Below are positions 25,952-41,544 of a stretch of DNA of 64,000 nt, in pieces (the stretch's first letter is position 1; each line of letters opens with the position of its first letter). The translations under genes were made by a program, and so were the position numbers. The notes beneath the pieces were generated by a model, which was given only the letters and a program-made list of their open reading frames with translations, was not told the origin of the DNA and made no database searches. Origin of the DNA: Arthrobacter citreus (GTDB taxonomy: Bacteria; Bacillota; Bacilli; Bacillales; Bacillaceae_G); contig CP053688.1 of NCBI GenBank assembly GCA_013200995.1, forward strand, positions 3,968,001-4,032,000, written 5' to 3'.

Positions 25952-26025
25952 GCGGGTGTAGTTTAATGGTAAAATAGAAGCCTTCCAAGCTTCGGTCGTG
26001 GGTTCGATTCCCATCACCCGCTCCA
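25952..26025 (+). tRNA. tRNA-Gly (TCC)
   Basis: Acceptor GCGGGTG/CACCCGC, anticodon TCC, encoded CCA. Confidence 0.96.
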
Positions 26026-26040
26026 TTATTATGAACTTTG

Positions 26041-26060
26041 AAAACTAAACAAAACATGAA
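26041..26060 (+). other. 16S processing stem, 5' strand
   Basis: AAAACTAAACAAAACATGAA pairs with 27706-27726 (one bulged T), looping out the 16S RNA. Such stems are RNase III sites in pre-rRNA. Confidence 0.75.
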
Positions 26061-26110
26061 GTAAACGTCAATTATTAGTTTTTTGAGCAATACAAGATTT
26101 AAACTTAACT

Positions 26111-27663
<1,553 letters not shown>

Positions 27664-27705
27664 TGGAGACATCATGAACCGATGGTTCATGTATGAAAAT
27701 GTTTC

Positions 27706-27726
27706 TTCATTGTTTTGTTTAGTTTT
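27706..27726 (+). other. 16S processing stem, 3' strand
   Basis: Complement of 26041-26060. The 151-nt 16S-23S spacer carries no tRNA. Confidence 0.7.
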
Positions 27727-27754
27727 GAGAGTTCACTCTCAACTTTGTACCTTG

Positions 27755-27773
27755 AAAACTAGATAATGTCATT
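27755..27773 (+). other. 23S processing stem, 5' strand
   Basis: AAAACTAGATAATGTCATT is perfectly complementary to 30763-30781 across the 23S gene, the expected RNase III stem. Confidence 0.8.
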
Positions 27774-27813
27774 CATTAAACTGCGTAAGTTTAATATAAT
27801 TAGTTTTAAAATT

Positions 27814-30752
<2,939 letters not shown>

Positions 30753-30762
30753 CAAGTTTGAT

Positions 30763-30781
30763 AATGACATTATCTAGTTTT
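30763..30781 (+). other. 23S processing stem, 3' strand
   Basis: AATGACATTATCTAGTTTT, 19-nt perfect complement of 27755-27773. Confidence 0.8.
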
Positions 30782-30807
30782 GAGGGTACGAAGTACAACT
30801 CTATAAA

Positions 30808-30923
30808 TCAGGTGATTATGGCAAAGAGGTCACACCCGTTCCCATACCGAACACGGCAGTTAAGCTCTTTTGCGTCGATGGTAGTTGGGGGTTTCCCCCT
30901 GTGAGAGTAGAACGTCGCCTGGT
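30808..30923 (+). rRNA. rrf: 5S ribosomal RNA
   Basis: Conserved core GGTCACACCCGTTCCCATAC, CCGAACACGGCAGTTAAGCTC and GGGGGTTTCCCCCTGTGAGAG; closing helix CAGGTGAT with GTCGCCTGG. No terminator follows; a repeat unit starts 19 nt later. Confidence 0.98.
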
Positions 30924-30941
30924 TTTAAATTTTTACATTAT

Positions 30942-31085
30942 CGCGGGGTGGAGCACGATCGAATATGCTTCGAAGGAATTACTTCAGCATACCAATCGAG
31001 TTACTACTTGCATAAACATCCTGAGATTGGGATGGTCTTAACGAAATAAACTTCATGGATCTAGTTAAAATAGTATCCACATTAT
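30942..31085 (+). repeat. Fourth fMet-type repeat unit, after 5S
   Basis: A 144-bp unit of the same family as 21141-21571: 14 nt of the fMet 5' end, then CGATCGAATATGCTTCGAAG. It differs from the first array at a few places (CGATCG for CGAACG, GGAATTACTTC for GTAATAACTTC, GTTACTACTTG for GCTGCTACTTG). The real fMet gene starts immediately after it. Confidence 0.9.
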
Positions 31086-31162
<77 letters not shown>

Positions 31163-31166
31163 AAAT

Positions 31167-31242
31167 GGTCCCGTGGTGTAGCGGTTAACATGCCTGCCTG
31201 TCACGCAGGAGATCGCCGGTTCGATCCCGGTCGGGACCGCCA
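31167..31242 (+). tRNA. tRNA-Asp (GTC), second copy
   Basis: Identical to 21653-21728; the 4-nt spacer to fMet is also the same. Confidence 0.97.
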
Positions 31243-31256
31243 TACATACGATTCTT

Positions 31257-31287
31257 AAACGAAACAAACAATTGTTTCGTTTTTTTT
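31257..31287 (+). terminator. Terminator of the rRNA operon
   Basis: AACGAAACAA and TTGTTTCGTT arms followed by TTTTTT. The 204 nt from here to tsaE hold only the promoter region: TTGACA at 31411 and TATAAT at 31439 are 22 nt apart, too far for one promoter, so the exact elements are uncertain. Confidence 0.85.
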
Positions 31288-31491
31288 ATTATATGAGAGT
31301 TAATGAAGATTATTGAATGAACCATACATTGATTAGTTTGAAGAATTTCTACTTCTAGGTAATATAAAAACAGTAGATTAATTTAAACTATTCTAAAAGG
31401 ATATTACTGTTTGACATCCGCTTAATGTTTTGAAATGATATAATATGGCAAAGTTAGAAATAGACGAGTTAGAATTTTGGTGGTGAAGTAA

Positions 31492-31959
31492 TTGGAAATT
31501 GTTTTACATACAAATACTGAGGAAGAAACTCAAGCAATTGCATTTTTTCTCGGACAACTAGTACAACAAAAAGATGTAATATTATTAGAAGGAGATCTTG
31601 GTGCAGGTAAGACAACTTTTACAAAAGGATTTGCGAAAGGTCTTGAAGTAAAAAGAACTGTTAATAGCCCAACTTTTAATATTATAAAAGAATATAAAGG
31701 AAGAATCCCTTTATATCATATGGATGTGTACCGCTTAGAAGGTAGTAATGAAGATTTAGGTTTTGATGAGTATTTTATGGGTGAAGGTGTTTGTGTTGTG
31801 GAATGGGCTCATTTAATTGAAGATTACTTACCAAATGAATTCTTAAAAATCATAATAACTCATGAAGAAAATGGTAGAATGATTACTTTTATTCCAAATG
31901 GAGCAAAGTATGAATTTATTTGTAAGGAGCTAATTAATAATGACCGTTTTAGCAATTGA
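31492..31959 (+). CDS. tsaE: tRNA t6A biosynthesis ATPase TsaE
   Basis: Small P-loop ATPase that works with TsaB-TsaD to make threonylcarbamoyl-adenosine at position 37 of ANN-decoding tRNAs. Walker A is GDLGAGKTT (about 33-41); the SPTFNIIKEYKG block and MDVYRLE are typical. 155 aa. The TTG start at 31492 follows GGTGGTGA. Its 3' end overlaps tsaB by 20 nt, so the two are translationally coupled. Confidence 0.94.
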   Translation: MEIVLHTNTEEETQAIAFFLGQLVQQKDVILLEGDLGAGKTTFTKGFAKGLEVKRTVNSPTFNIIKEYKGRIPLYHMDVYRLEGSNEDLGFDEYFMGEGVCVVEWAHLIEDYLPNEFLKIIITHEENGRMITFIPNGAKYEFICKELINNDRFSN

Positions 31960-32632
31960 TACTTCTACAAATGTTATGGGGATTAGTCTAATTAAGGACC
32001 AATCTGTTATTGGAGAAACGATAACATTTATAAATAAAAATCATTCTGTCCGATTAATGCCAGCTATTAATACATTAATGGAAGAATGCAATATAAAACC
32101 TAAGGAACTATCTAAAATAGTTGTCGCAAAAGGACCAGGCTCTTACACTGGAGTGCGCATTGGTGTAACAGTAGCAAAAACATTGGCCTTCACCTTAAAT
32201 ATTCCGATTATAGGCGTTTCAAGTCTGAAAGTACTAGCTGCGAATGGGCGATTTTTTAATGGGTTAGTTTGTCCTATTTTTGATGCAAGGCGTAATTTAT
32301 TATTTACTGGTCTTTATGATTTCAGAGGGGAACCTACTAATAGTGTTTTAGAGGACTGTAATATTGATCGCAGTTTATGGGTTGAAAAACTTAAATCATA
32401 TAATGAACAAATTTTATTTATTGGTAATGATGTATCATTACATAAAGAATTTATTATAGAGCACTTAAAAGATCAGGCTGTTTTTGTGAATGCTAGTATG
32501 AATAATCAGAGACCAAGTGAACTGTTTACATGTAGTTTAGAAGAAAGTGAAGAATCAGTACACAATTTTTCACCAGAATATTTAAGATTATCAGAAGCAG
32601 AAGCTAATTGGCTAGCTAGCCAAGAAAAGTAG
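31940..32632 (+). CDS. tsaB: tRNA t6A biosynthesis protein TsaB
   Basis: ASKHA-fold partner of TsaD that lacks catalysis but scaffolds the t6A complex. The N-terminus LAIDTSTNVMGISL and AKGPGSYTGVRIG are family signatures. 230 aa, normal. AAGGAG precedes the ATG inside tsaE. The operon continues with rimI after 9 nt. Confidence 0.94.
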   Translation: MTVLAIDTSTNVMGISLIKDQSVIGETITFINKNHSVRLMPAINTLMEECNIKPKELSKIVVAKGPGSYTGVRIGVTVAKTLAFTLNIPIIGVSSLKVLAANGRFFNGLVCPIFDARRNLLFTGLYDFRGEPTNSVLEDCNIDRSLWVEKLKSYNEQILFIGNDVSLHKEFIIEHLKDQAVFVNASMNNQRPSELFTCSLEESEESVHNFSPEYLRLSEAEANWLASQEK

Positions 32633-32641
32633 GAGGATATT

Positions 32642-33094
32642 ATGATCTCATCGGTTGCTTTTCGGAAAATGAAAGAAGAAGATTTAGAGCAAATAGTGGA
32701 AATTGAAAAAAAATCGTTCCCAACACCATGGACATATGATGCATTTTATAATGAATTATATTCAAATCAATTTGCGAACTATTTAGTTGCTCAAGTTGAT
32801 GAGAAGATAATTGGATATTGTGGATTATGGGTAGTTATTGATGAGGGACATATTACAAATATAGCTATTTTACCGGACTATAGAGGGAAGAGTCTAGGTG
32901 AAAAGTTACTTCGAGCAGTAATGGAAACTGCTAAAAACCTTGGAGCAGAAACATTAACATTAGAAGTAAGGGTATCGAATCATGTAGCAATGGGACTGTA
33001 TCGTAAGCTAGGATTCCAAGACGGTGGGATTCGAAAAAGCTATTATACAGATAATTTTGAGGATGCATTAGTGATGTGGGTGAATTTGAAATGA
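32642..33094 (+). CDS. rimI: Ribosomal-protein-alanine N-acetyltransferase RimI
   Basis: GNAT acetyltransferase for ribosomal protein N-termini. The acetyl-CoA loop is visible as [13 protein letters not shown] (about 79-91), followed by [19 protein letters not shown]. 150 aa. AGGAGG precedes the ATG; its stop overlaps the tsaD start as ATGA. Confidence 0.93.
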   Translation: MISSVAFRKMKEEDLEQIVEIEKKSFPTPWTYDAFYNELYSNQFANYLVAQVDEKIIGYCGLWVVIDEGHITNIAILPDYRGKSLGEKLLRAVMETAKNLGAETLTLEVRVSNHVAMGLYRKLGFQDGGIRKSYYTDNFEDALVMWVNLK

Positions 33095-34113
33095 TGAATG
33101 AAAATTGTTTAATACTGGCTATAGAGACAAGTTGTGATGAAACCTCAGCAGCTATTATTAAAAATGGAAATGAAATTCTAAGTAATGTAGTAGCAACACA
33201 GATCGATATACACAAACGTTTTGGTGGAGTAGTACCTGAAGTTGCTTCACGTTTACATGTTGAGCAAATAACTGTGGTAATTGAAGAAGCAATGGAGCAA
33301 GCACAGATTAACTATGAGGATTTAGCTGCCATTGCAGTTACAGAAGGTCCAGGACTAGTAGGTGCATTACTAATTGGAGTAAATGCTGCAAAAGCAATTG
33401 CCTTTGCTCATGGATTACCTCTAATAGGTGTTCACCACATTGCAGGTCATATATATGCCAATCAATTAGTACAGCCTTTACTATATCCACTATTAGCTTT
33501 AGTAGTTTCTGGTGGGCATACAGAGCTTGTTTATATGAAGGAAGATGGCGTTTTTGAAGTAATAGGAGAAACACGGGACGATGCGGCAGGAGAGGCCTAT
33601 GATAAGGTTGCTAGAACGCTTAAATTGCCTTATCCAGGTGGTCCACATATCGACCGTCTAGCACAAGAAGGAACTGCAAATATTCCATTTCCTAGAGCTT
33701 GGTTAGAAGAAGGTAGTTATGATTTTAGCTTTAGTGGTTTAAAGTCAGCAGTTATTAATTATATGCACAATGCTGAACAAAGAGGTGAGGAAGTATCGCC
33801 AGCTGATGTAGCGGCCAGCTTCCAAGCAAGTGTAATTGAAGTAATTGTTTCAAAAACGATTAAAGCTGCAAAAGAATATGATGTAAAACAAGTTTTATTA
33901 GCAGGTGGAGTAGCAGCTAATAAAGGATTAAGAGCTTCATTACAAAATGAGATGAATGACTTAAATGATATAGAATTAATTATACCACCATTATCACTTT
34001 GTACGGATAATGCAGCGATGATCGGCGCAGCTGCTTTTATCAGATTAAAGCAAGGGAAACTAGGTAATTTGGCACTAAACGGGAACCCTGGCTTAGATTT
34101 AGAGAATATGTAA
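33091..34113 (+). CDS. tsaD: tRNA N6-adenosine threonylcarbamoyltransferase TsaD
   Basis: Catalytic subunit of t6A synthesis (formerly Gcp). Metal-binding HxxxH stands in GVHHIAGH (about 111-115), with [11 protein letters not shown] at the N-terminus, [19 protein letters not shown] and [11 protein letters not shown]. The frame opens at a GTG at 33076, but GGGTGA precedes the ATG at 33091, which overlaps the rimI stop; 340 aa. A terminator and a DnaA-box cluster follow. Confidence 0.96.
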   Translation: MMNENCLILAIETSCDETSAAIIKNGNEILSNVVATQIDIHKRFGGVVPEVASRLHVEQITVVIEEAMEQAQINYEDLAAIAVTEGPGLVGALLIGVNAAKAIAFAHGLPLIGVHHIAGHIYANQLVQPLLYPLLALVVSGGHTELVYMKEDGVFEVIGETRDDAAGEAYDKVARTLKLPYPGGPHIDRLAQEGTANIPFPRAWLEEGSYDFSFSGLKSAVINYMHNAEQRGEEVSPADVAASFQASVIEVIVSKTIKAAKEYDVKQVLLAGGVAANKGLRASLQNEMNDLNDIELIIPPLSLCTDNAAMIGAAAFIRLKQGKLGNLALNGNPGLDLENM

Positions 34114-34162
34114 AAAGTACTTATTCACAATTTTTTTAATAAAATGTGGATAAGTACTTTTT
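34112..34162 (+). terminator. Terminator after tsaD
   Basis: AAAAAGTACTTATTCACA pairs with TGTGGATAAGTACTTTTT (one mismatch), overlapping the tsaD stop region. Confidence 0.7.
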
Positions 34163-34293
34163 CTTTGTTAAAAACTTATTAAACTATGTGCACAAAAATG
34201 TGTATAACATTGCTGGTTTTCTGTGGATAATGTGTATAAACCTGTGTAAAAGCTAAATTGTAGCAAATGATATGTGGATAAAAATGTAGATAA
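34121..34293. promoter_or_regulatory. DnaA-box cluster
   Basis: Three exact DnaA boxes, TGTGGATAA (complement of TTATCCACA), at 34145, 34222 and 34273, plus single-mismatch boxes TTATTCACA at 34121, TGTGTATAA at 34199 and 34231, and TGTAGATAA at 34285. That is seven in 173 bp. In B. subtilis a DnaA-box cluster is known next to gcp (tsaD), so position is conserved. Likely role: titrating DnaA. Confidence 0.75.
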
Positions 34294-34296
34294 GAA

Positions 34297-34325
34297 AAAA
34301 CGGATAGCGATCAGCATATCCGTTT
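34297..34325 (-). terminator. Terminator of the ABC-F gene
   Basis: AAACGGATA and TATCCGTTT arms; the minus strand runs into TTTCTTATC. Confidence 0.7.
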
Positions 34326-34330
34326 AATCA

Positions 34331-36256
34331 TTACTCTTGTAAGTTTTCCCATTCTTCCATTAGGTCTATTAACTTAGCTTCTAAATCATTTTTCTTACTT
34401 GTTAATTCCTGTACTAATTGAAAGTCACCGTAAACTTCTGGTTTGCATAGTTCTAGTTCGATTGTTTCTATATCAAGCTCAAATTGCGAGATATTGCTTT
34501 CAATCTCCTCAATACGACGCTGAGTTTGACGAAGTTTTTTCTTTAATTCTTTGTCTTGTTGATAATCGGAAACTGGTTGAGATGATTGTTTAACTTGTGT
34601 TAACATAACTTCTTTTTCAGCTTGTTCTTTCTCATATGCTTCGTTTTTCTTAAATTGGTAATAGTCATAATCACCTAGATAAATTGATAATCCTTCTTTT
34701 GCTAGTTCGAAAGTTTTTGTGGATAATCTGTTCATAAAATAACGATCATGTGATACAAACAAAATAGTCCCAGGATAATCTAATAAAGCATTTTCTAAAA
34801 CTTCTTTACTATCTAAATCCAAATGGTTGGTAGGCTCATCAAGAATTAGAAAATTAGCTTTTTTCATCATAAGTTTTGCTAATGCTAATCTTGCTTTTTC
34901 TCCACCGCTTAAAGAGGTAACGATTTTAGTCACATCATCGCCAGAAAATAAAAAATTCCCTAATATTGTTCGAATTTCTTGTTCAGGCTTTAATGGATAA
35001 TCATCCCAAAGTTCATCTAATACTCTTTTATTAGATGTAAGCTTAGCTTGCTCCTGGTCATAGTAACCGACCGAAACATTTGCACCAAAATCAATTGTTC
35101 CTTGTAATTTATTTAAATCACCAATAATCGTCTTAAGTAATGTCGACTTTCCAACACCATTTGGCCCGACTAATGCAACACTATCTCCTCGGTTCAATAC
35201 AAACTTCATTGTGTGATCAATTGTAGGGATGCGGTTATATCCAATAAATAAATCTTGTACAGAAAGGACGTCATTTCCACTTTGTTTTTCAATTGCAAAT
35301 GAAAAATTAGCTGAAGAATCTTCTCCAAGTGGCTTGTCTAATCGAACCATTCTGTCAAGTTGTTTTCTACGACTTTGTGCTCTTTTTGTAGTTGAGGCAC
35401 GTGCAATATTACGTTGTACAAAATCTTCAAGCTTAGAGATTTCTTCTTGTTGTTTTTCGAACTGCTTAAGCTCTTGTTCATATTGAGCAGCTTTTAAATC
35501 AAGATATTTACTATAGTTACCAACAAAACGTTGATGCCTACGATTAGATATTTCATAAACAATATTTACAACTTGATCAAGGAAATATCGATCGTGTGAT
35601 ACAATTAATACCGCACCAGGATAAGATTGTAAATAACGCTCTAACCAACTAAGTGTATCAATATCCAAGTGATTTGTAGGCTCATCCAGTATTAATAAAT
35701 CAGGCTTTGTTAATAATAATTTACCTAAAGCAAGTCTTGTCTTTTGCCCACCGCTTAACGAAGAAATTTTTGTTTCGTAATCTTCATTACTGAAACCTAA
35801 GCCACTAATAATTGAACGAATATCTGCTTCAAACTGATAACCGCCGTTTTCTTTGAATGTATATTGAAGATGATCATATTCATTCATAATCTTGTCATAA
35901 ACAGACTGATTAGAATAGACTTCTTCTTGAGTCATTTTTACTTCTAATTTTCTCATATTTTCCTGCATCTCAACTAAATGATTAAAAACAGAATAATATT
36001 CTTCCCAAATCGTTTGATCACTTTGTAATCCAGTATTTTGGGCTAGGTAGCCTACAGTAACGTCCTTAGGCTTATTTATCTCGCCTCCGTCGTAAGACAA
36101 TTCACCAGCAATTATTTTGAGTAATGTAGATTTTCCAGCACCATTACGACCAACAATCGCAACTCGATCATTCGTTTGAACTTCTAATTTTATATTTGAA
36201 AGAATAATGTCACTACCAAAATACTTTGAGACATTATTTACTTGTAAAAGAATCAT
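34331..36256 (-). CDS. ydiF: ABC-F family ATPase YdiF
   Basis: Cytoplasmic ABC-F protein with two nucleotide-binding domains and no membrane segment, expected to act on ribosomes. Domain 1 has Walker A GRNGAGKST and signature LSGGQKTR; domain 2 has GPNGVGKST and LSGGEKAR; both Walker B read ILDEPTNHLD. A charged linker (about 240-310) and C-terminal coiled coil (about 545-640) complete it. The frame is open to 36307, but GAGGTG sets the ATG at 36256; 641 aa. B. subtilis YdiF lies at the same place, divergent from rex here. Confidence 0.93.
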   Translation of the reverse strand: MILLQVNNVSKYFGSDIILSNIKLEVQTNDRVAIVGRNGAGKSTLLKIIAGELSYDGGEINKPKDVTVGYLAQNTGLQSDQTIWEEYYSVFNHLVEMQENMRKLEVKMTQEEVYSNQSVYDKIMNEYDHLQYTFKENGGYQFEADIRSIISGLGFSNEDYETKISSLSGGQKTRLALGKLLLTKPDLLILDEPTNHLDIDTLSWLERYLQSYPGAVLIVSHDRYFLDQVVNIVYEISNRRHQRFVGNYSKYLDLKAAQYEQELKQFEKQQEEISKLEDFVQRNIARASTTKRAQSRRKQLDRMVRLDKPLGEDSSANFSFAIEKQSGNDVLSVQDLFIGYNRIPTIDHTMKFVLNRGDSVALVGPNGVGKSTLLKTIIGDLNKLQGTIDFGANVSVGYYDQEQAKLTSNKRVLDELWDDYPLKPEQEIRTILGNFLFSGDDVTKIVTSLSGGEKARLALAKLMMKKANFLILDEPTNHLDLDSKEVLENALLDYPGTILFVSHDRYFMNRLSTKTFELAKEGLSIYLGDYDYYQFKKNEAYEKEQAEKEVMLTQVKQSSQPVSDYQQDKELKKKLRQTQRRIEEIESNISQFELDIETIELELCKPEVYGDFQLVQELTSKKNDLEAKLIDLMEEWENLQE

Positions 36257-36417
36257 GGATAACACCTCATTGCAAAATTTTTTATCTGAGTAACTGTAGA
36301 CTGTCAAAATTCTTAAATATAGTGTATATTTTACATTAGAACAAGTACTTTATAACTAAAGTAAAGCTAAATTACACACCATAGTAAAAAGAATTACAGT
36401 AAGTGGGGGATTAAAAA

Positions 36418-37044
36418 ATGGACTCGGAACAAATTAAAATTCCACAAGCTACTGCTAAACGTCTACCTTTATATTACCGTTTTATAAAGAATTTGTCTTT
36501 ATCAGGTAAACAAAGAGTTTCTTCAGCAGAGTTAAGTGAAGCAGTAAAGGTAGATTTCGCTACGATTAGAAGAGATTTTTCTTATTTTGGAGCACTTGGA
36601 AAAAAAGGATATGGATATAACGTAAATTACTTATTAACTTTTTTCTCGAAAGCGCTTAACCAACATGAAGTGATGAAAGTTGCATTAATTGGTGTAGGTA
36701 ATTTAGGAACTGCATTCTTACACTATAATTTTATAAAAAATAATAATACTAAAATTGAAATGGCATTTGATATTGATCCAAATAAGATTGGAACTGAAAT
36801 TGGTGGAGTACCTGTTTATAATTTAGATAATTTAGAAGACGTAATGAATGATGATATTCAAATCGTTATTTTAACTGTACCTGCACCTGTAGCTCAATCA
36901 ATTGCAGATCGATTAAATGGAAAAAATATAAGAGGAATCTTAAATTTTACTCCTGCTCGAATTAGTGTACCAGAACATATTCGTATTCATCATATAGACC
37001 TAGCGGTTGAACTACAAACATTGGCATATTTTTTACAACAATAA
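36418..37044 (+). CDS. rex: Redox-sensing transcriptional repressor Rex
   Basis: Senses the NADH/NAD+ ratio and represses fermentation and respiration genes. N-terminal winged helix (about 1-80, [34 protein letters not shown]) and a Rossmann domain with GVGNLG (about 90). The C-terminal helix ([13 protein letters not shown]) is the domain-swapped dimer helix. 208 aa. GTGGGGGA precedes the ATG. Confidence 0.96.
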   Translation: MDSEQIKIPQATAKRLPLYYRFIKNLSLSGKQRVSSAELSEAVKVDFATIRRDFSYFGALGKKGYGYNVNYLLTFFSKALNQHEVMKVALIGVGNLGTAFLHYNFIKNNNTKIEMAFDIDPNKIGTEIGGVPVYNLDNLEDVMNDDIQIVILTVPAPVAQSIADRLNGKNIRGILNFTPARISVPEHIRIHHIDLAVELQTLAYFLQQ

Positions 37045-37061
37045 ATTTAGATTAATTTAAA

Positions 37062-37089
37062 AACCCCCAAATTATTGGGGGTTTCTTTA
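37062..37089. terminator. Bidirectional terminator between rex and ydiL
   Basis: AACCCCCAA and TTGGGGGTT arms; T-rich on the plus strand, A-rich preceding, serving both convergent genes. Confidence 0.75.
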
Positions 37090-37758
37090 ATGTAAATTTA
37101 ACTGCTGAAAAACTACAAATGTGTTCATTAACATATGTGTTAAAATTGGAACGATAATTGAATTTGTACGTTTGTATAAATAACAAAATACGAAACCAAT
37201 TAGGAAGTAAGATAAAAAGAATGGTAAGTCGCCATGCATAAACGAAAATATTGCTGAACTAATCCCAGCAGAAATAATAAATGGTAAGCGATTATAAAGC
37301 CTTTTGAAAATGATTCGGCGGAAAATTATCTCTTCTAATATCGGTGCTACTAGACTTGGTATAATAATAAATGCAGGATTCAGTTTAGCGATATTTAAGA
37401 TATTTTGAGTATTTTCGGAGCCTGTATGTAAATTGAATACATAAATTAAAATGATATTACACACAATTTGAGTTGCCATCGTAATGAAGTAACCTAAAAT
37501 TACCCAATTTAATATTGTACGATAGTTATGCTTAAAATTCTTCATTCCTTCAAAAATGGGCTTATGTAATAAAATCAGTATAATAATTAAACCAGTTATG
37601 AAGCTAATACAACTCCATAAGGCCACCGCTTCAAGAGAAGCAGTTTTCTTTTCCACTCCAGCGTATAAATTACTATTTAATAAATAGGGAACCCCAAATG
37701 CCGCCGAATATTGAATAACAGCATAAGTTAAGATAATCAATAAATCTCTAGTTTTCAA
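37087..37758 (-). CDS. ydiL: CPBP family intramembrane metalloprotease (YdiL-like)
   Basis: Predicted membrane protease of the Abi/CAAX type, with about seven hydrophobic helices. The family motifs are EExxxR (LEEIIFRR, about 147), FxxxH (FSFMHGDL) and HxxxN (THMLMNT). The frame extends to 37797, but AAAGGAG lies 8 nt before the TTG at 37758 (MKTRDLLII), so 223 aa. Placement next to groES matches YdiL of B. subtilis; substrate unknown. Confidence 0.85.
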   Translation of the reverse strand: MKTRDLLIILTYAVIQYSAAFGVPYLLNSNLYAGVEKKTASLEAVALWSCISFITGLIIILILLHKPIFEGMKNFKHNYRTILNWVILGYFITMATQIVCNIILIYVFNLHTGSENTQNILNIAKLNPAFIIIPSLVAPILEEIIFRRIIFKRLYNRLPFIISAGISSAIFSFMHGDLPFFLSYFLIGFVFCYLYKRTNSIIVPILTHMLMNTFVVFQQLNLH

Positions 37759-37969
37759 TAAGATAGCTCCTTTGTGTTGATATTTTTCATAACCCAAAGG
37801 TTGATAACAACATGTACATTATTTTACTCGTTTCTTTAGTTTCTTAAAAGAAATTTTCGTTTTTTATTTTACATTTAATTGTAAAGATAAAACTTAATAT
37901 ATTTCGACAAGAAAAGTGCCTGCTTCAGACTTGCAAAATTTTTTAATATTATTTAAACTATTAATTGTG

Positions 37970-38316
<347 letters not shown>

Positions 38317-38338
38317 TAAAATAAAATACTTAAATTAA

Positions 38339-40000
<1,662 letters not shown>

Positions 40001-40007
40001 TAAAGTT

Positions 40008-40038
40008 AAAAACCCTTGAGAAATCAAGGGTTTTTTTA
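40008..40038 (+). terminator. Terminator of groESL
   Basis: AAAACCCTTGA-GAAA-TCAAGGGTTTT followed by TTT. Confidence 0.9.
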
Positions 40039-40110
40039 AAATACAAAAGTTAATGACCACATTTTGACCACTTTTCATTAACTATCAAGTAGTTTAAGCT
40101 ACTTTTAGGG
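40008..40110. mobile_element. Probable left prophage junction (attL region)
   Basis: Between the groEL terminator and the first phage gene lie two adjacent 11-bp direct repeats, TGACCACATTT and TGACCACTTTT (40054-40075), of the type seen as integrase arm sites. The core cannot be proven because the right end of the prophage is outside the window; the groEL terminator palindrome itself is another candidate. Confidence 0.4.
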
Positions 40111-40119
40111 GGATTGTAT

Positions 40120-41451
40120 TTGTATTATATTATAGGTGATGTTATTGATGGTAGATATGAAGCTTTAGAAGAAGTTGGAGAAGGAGGATTTGGACAGGTT
40201 CTTAAAGTTCAGGATATTCACACCTCTGAAATTGTTGCTCTTAAATATTGTTCTAAATCAAATCCAGAAGATATTGCCCGATTTAAAAGAGAAGTGAGAA
40301 TAATGGAGAACATAAATCAAGAAAATGTAATTAACATATTACATACCAATATTGAAAATAGTCCTCCTTATTTTGTAATGCCACTCGCATTAACTTCAGT
40401 TACTAATATTATCCCGAAAGTAAAAAATGATCTTAATAGGGTTTTTGAGATTTTTGAAGCTATTTGTAAAGGTATCAGTGCGATTCATATTAGCGGATTA
40501 ACACATAGAGATATTAAGCCTGATAATGCTTTAGTTTTTGAAGATGGTAAAATTGTGGTTTCCGATTTGGGACTTGCAAAGTTTGATATTCGAGATACGA
40601 CTGTGCTTACTAGAGCAAGTGTGAATGTAGGAACCTTTGACTATATGCCACCAGAACAATTTCTATATGGAGGAACAAGGGATTTAGACCATAGAGGGGA
40701 TATATTTCAACTTGGAAAAACGCTATACCAATTACTAACAGGTTTACGCCCAGCAGTAATGGATTCTACAGCTGTTCCTACTGGATTATGGTATGTAATT
40801 CAAAAAGCAACTCGTCAAAATCCTGATGAACGTTATCAAACAGTTGGTCAATTGCTCGATGCACTAAATGATGCAAGAAGATCAACCGATCCATCAATGA
40901 ATCCTGAAGGAGTTTTTATGCAACTAATAGAAGTTGCGGAGGAGAATCTTAAAGAAGATCAATATTCTTCTGTGAACGTAAATAAGATTCTTCAAACAAT
41001 TTATAGTTTTGATGATATGGAAGAGTACATAGAATTATTCGGTAAGATTCCTGAGCAAATTCTTCGAGTTTGTGCATCAAACATGCCTACAGAATTTGAA
41101 CCAATTCTAATTAAATATAATAAAGGCATAGATGAAAGAATAGGTGAGTATGCTTTTCTTTTTGCAGAAGCGGTTTCAAGAAAAATGAAAATTGTAGTAC
41201 GAAATACGGACTCACCAGAACTTAAAAAGTATGGGATAATAACAACCCTTATGGCTGCAAACAGATTAAATAGATATGCCGCTATGGATGCTTTTGATGA
41301 GTTATTAAAAAATATCAGAGATGATAAAGATGCTTACGCGGTAGCGGATGGATTAAGGGACGCATGGGAGGATTATAGATATCTATATGATAGAATTCCT
41401 AAAAAGGAATTACATCCTGCAATTCAAGTTGTTTGGGAATCTTGTAATTGA
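40120..41451 (+). CDS. Prophage-edge Hanks-type Ser/Thr protein kinase
   Basis: A 443-aa soluble protein. Kinase domain about 10-270: Gly-rich loop EVGEGGFGQV (18-27), ATP Lys42 (VALKY), helix-C Glu58, catalytic HRDIKPDN (Asp131), metal Asp149 in a DLG rather than DFG motif, and MPPEQ. The C-terminal part (about 285-443) is helical, with no transmembrane or PASTA segment, unlike PrkC. AGGGGG gives best spacing to the TTG at 40120 (the TTG at 40114 is too close). It lies alone between the presumed attachment site and the integrase, divergent in role from lysis-lysogeny genes; a lysogenic-conversion or anti-phage function, as for staphylococcal Stk2, is inference. Confidence 0.82.
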   Translation: MYYIIGDVIDGRYEALEEVGEGGFGQVLKVQDIHTSEIVALKYCSKSNPEDIARFKREVRIMENINQENVINILHTNIENSPPYFVMPLALTSVTNIIPKVKNDLNRVFEIFEAICKGISAIHISGLTHRDIKPDNALVFEDGKIVVSDLGLAKFDIRDTTVLTRASVNVGTFDYMPPEQFLYGGTRDLDHRGDIFQLGKTLYQLLTGLRPAVMDSTAVPTGLWYVIQKATRQNPDERYQTVGQLLDALNDARRSTDPSMNPEGVFMQLIEVAEENLKEDQYSSVNVNKILQTIYSFDDMEEYIELFGKIPEQILRVCASNMPTEFEPILIKYNKGIDERIGEYAFLFAEAVSRKMKIVVRNTDSPELKKYGIITTLMAANRLNRYAAMDAFDELLKNIRDDKDAYAVADGLRDAWEDYRYLYDRIPKKELHPAIQVVWESCN

Positions 41452-41476
41452 ATCCATTATTTGTATAAGTAGTATT

Positions 41477-41528
41477 AAAAAATGAAGAAACATCAGTCTT
41501 TTTTTACAACTGAGGTTTCTTCATTTTT
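41477..41528. terminator. Bidirectional terminator between kinase and integrase
   Basis: AAAAATGAAGAAAC and GTTTCTTCATTTTT arms with an inner TCAGT/ACTGA pairing; T runs on both strands serve the two convergent genes. Confidence 0.85.
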
Positions 41529-41544
41529 AAAGAGTAAATTAAAT

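Noticed and set aside
40120..41451. PrkC-type sporulation/germination kinase
   Set aside because: No transmembrane helix or PASTA domains, and it lies at a prophage edge rather than in the prpC-prkC locus.
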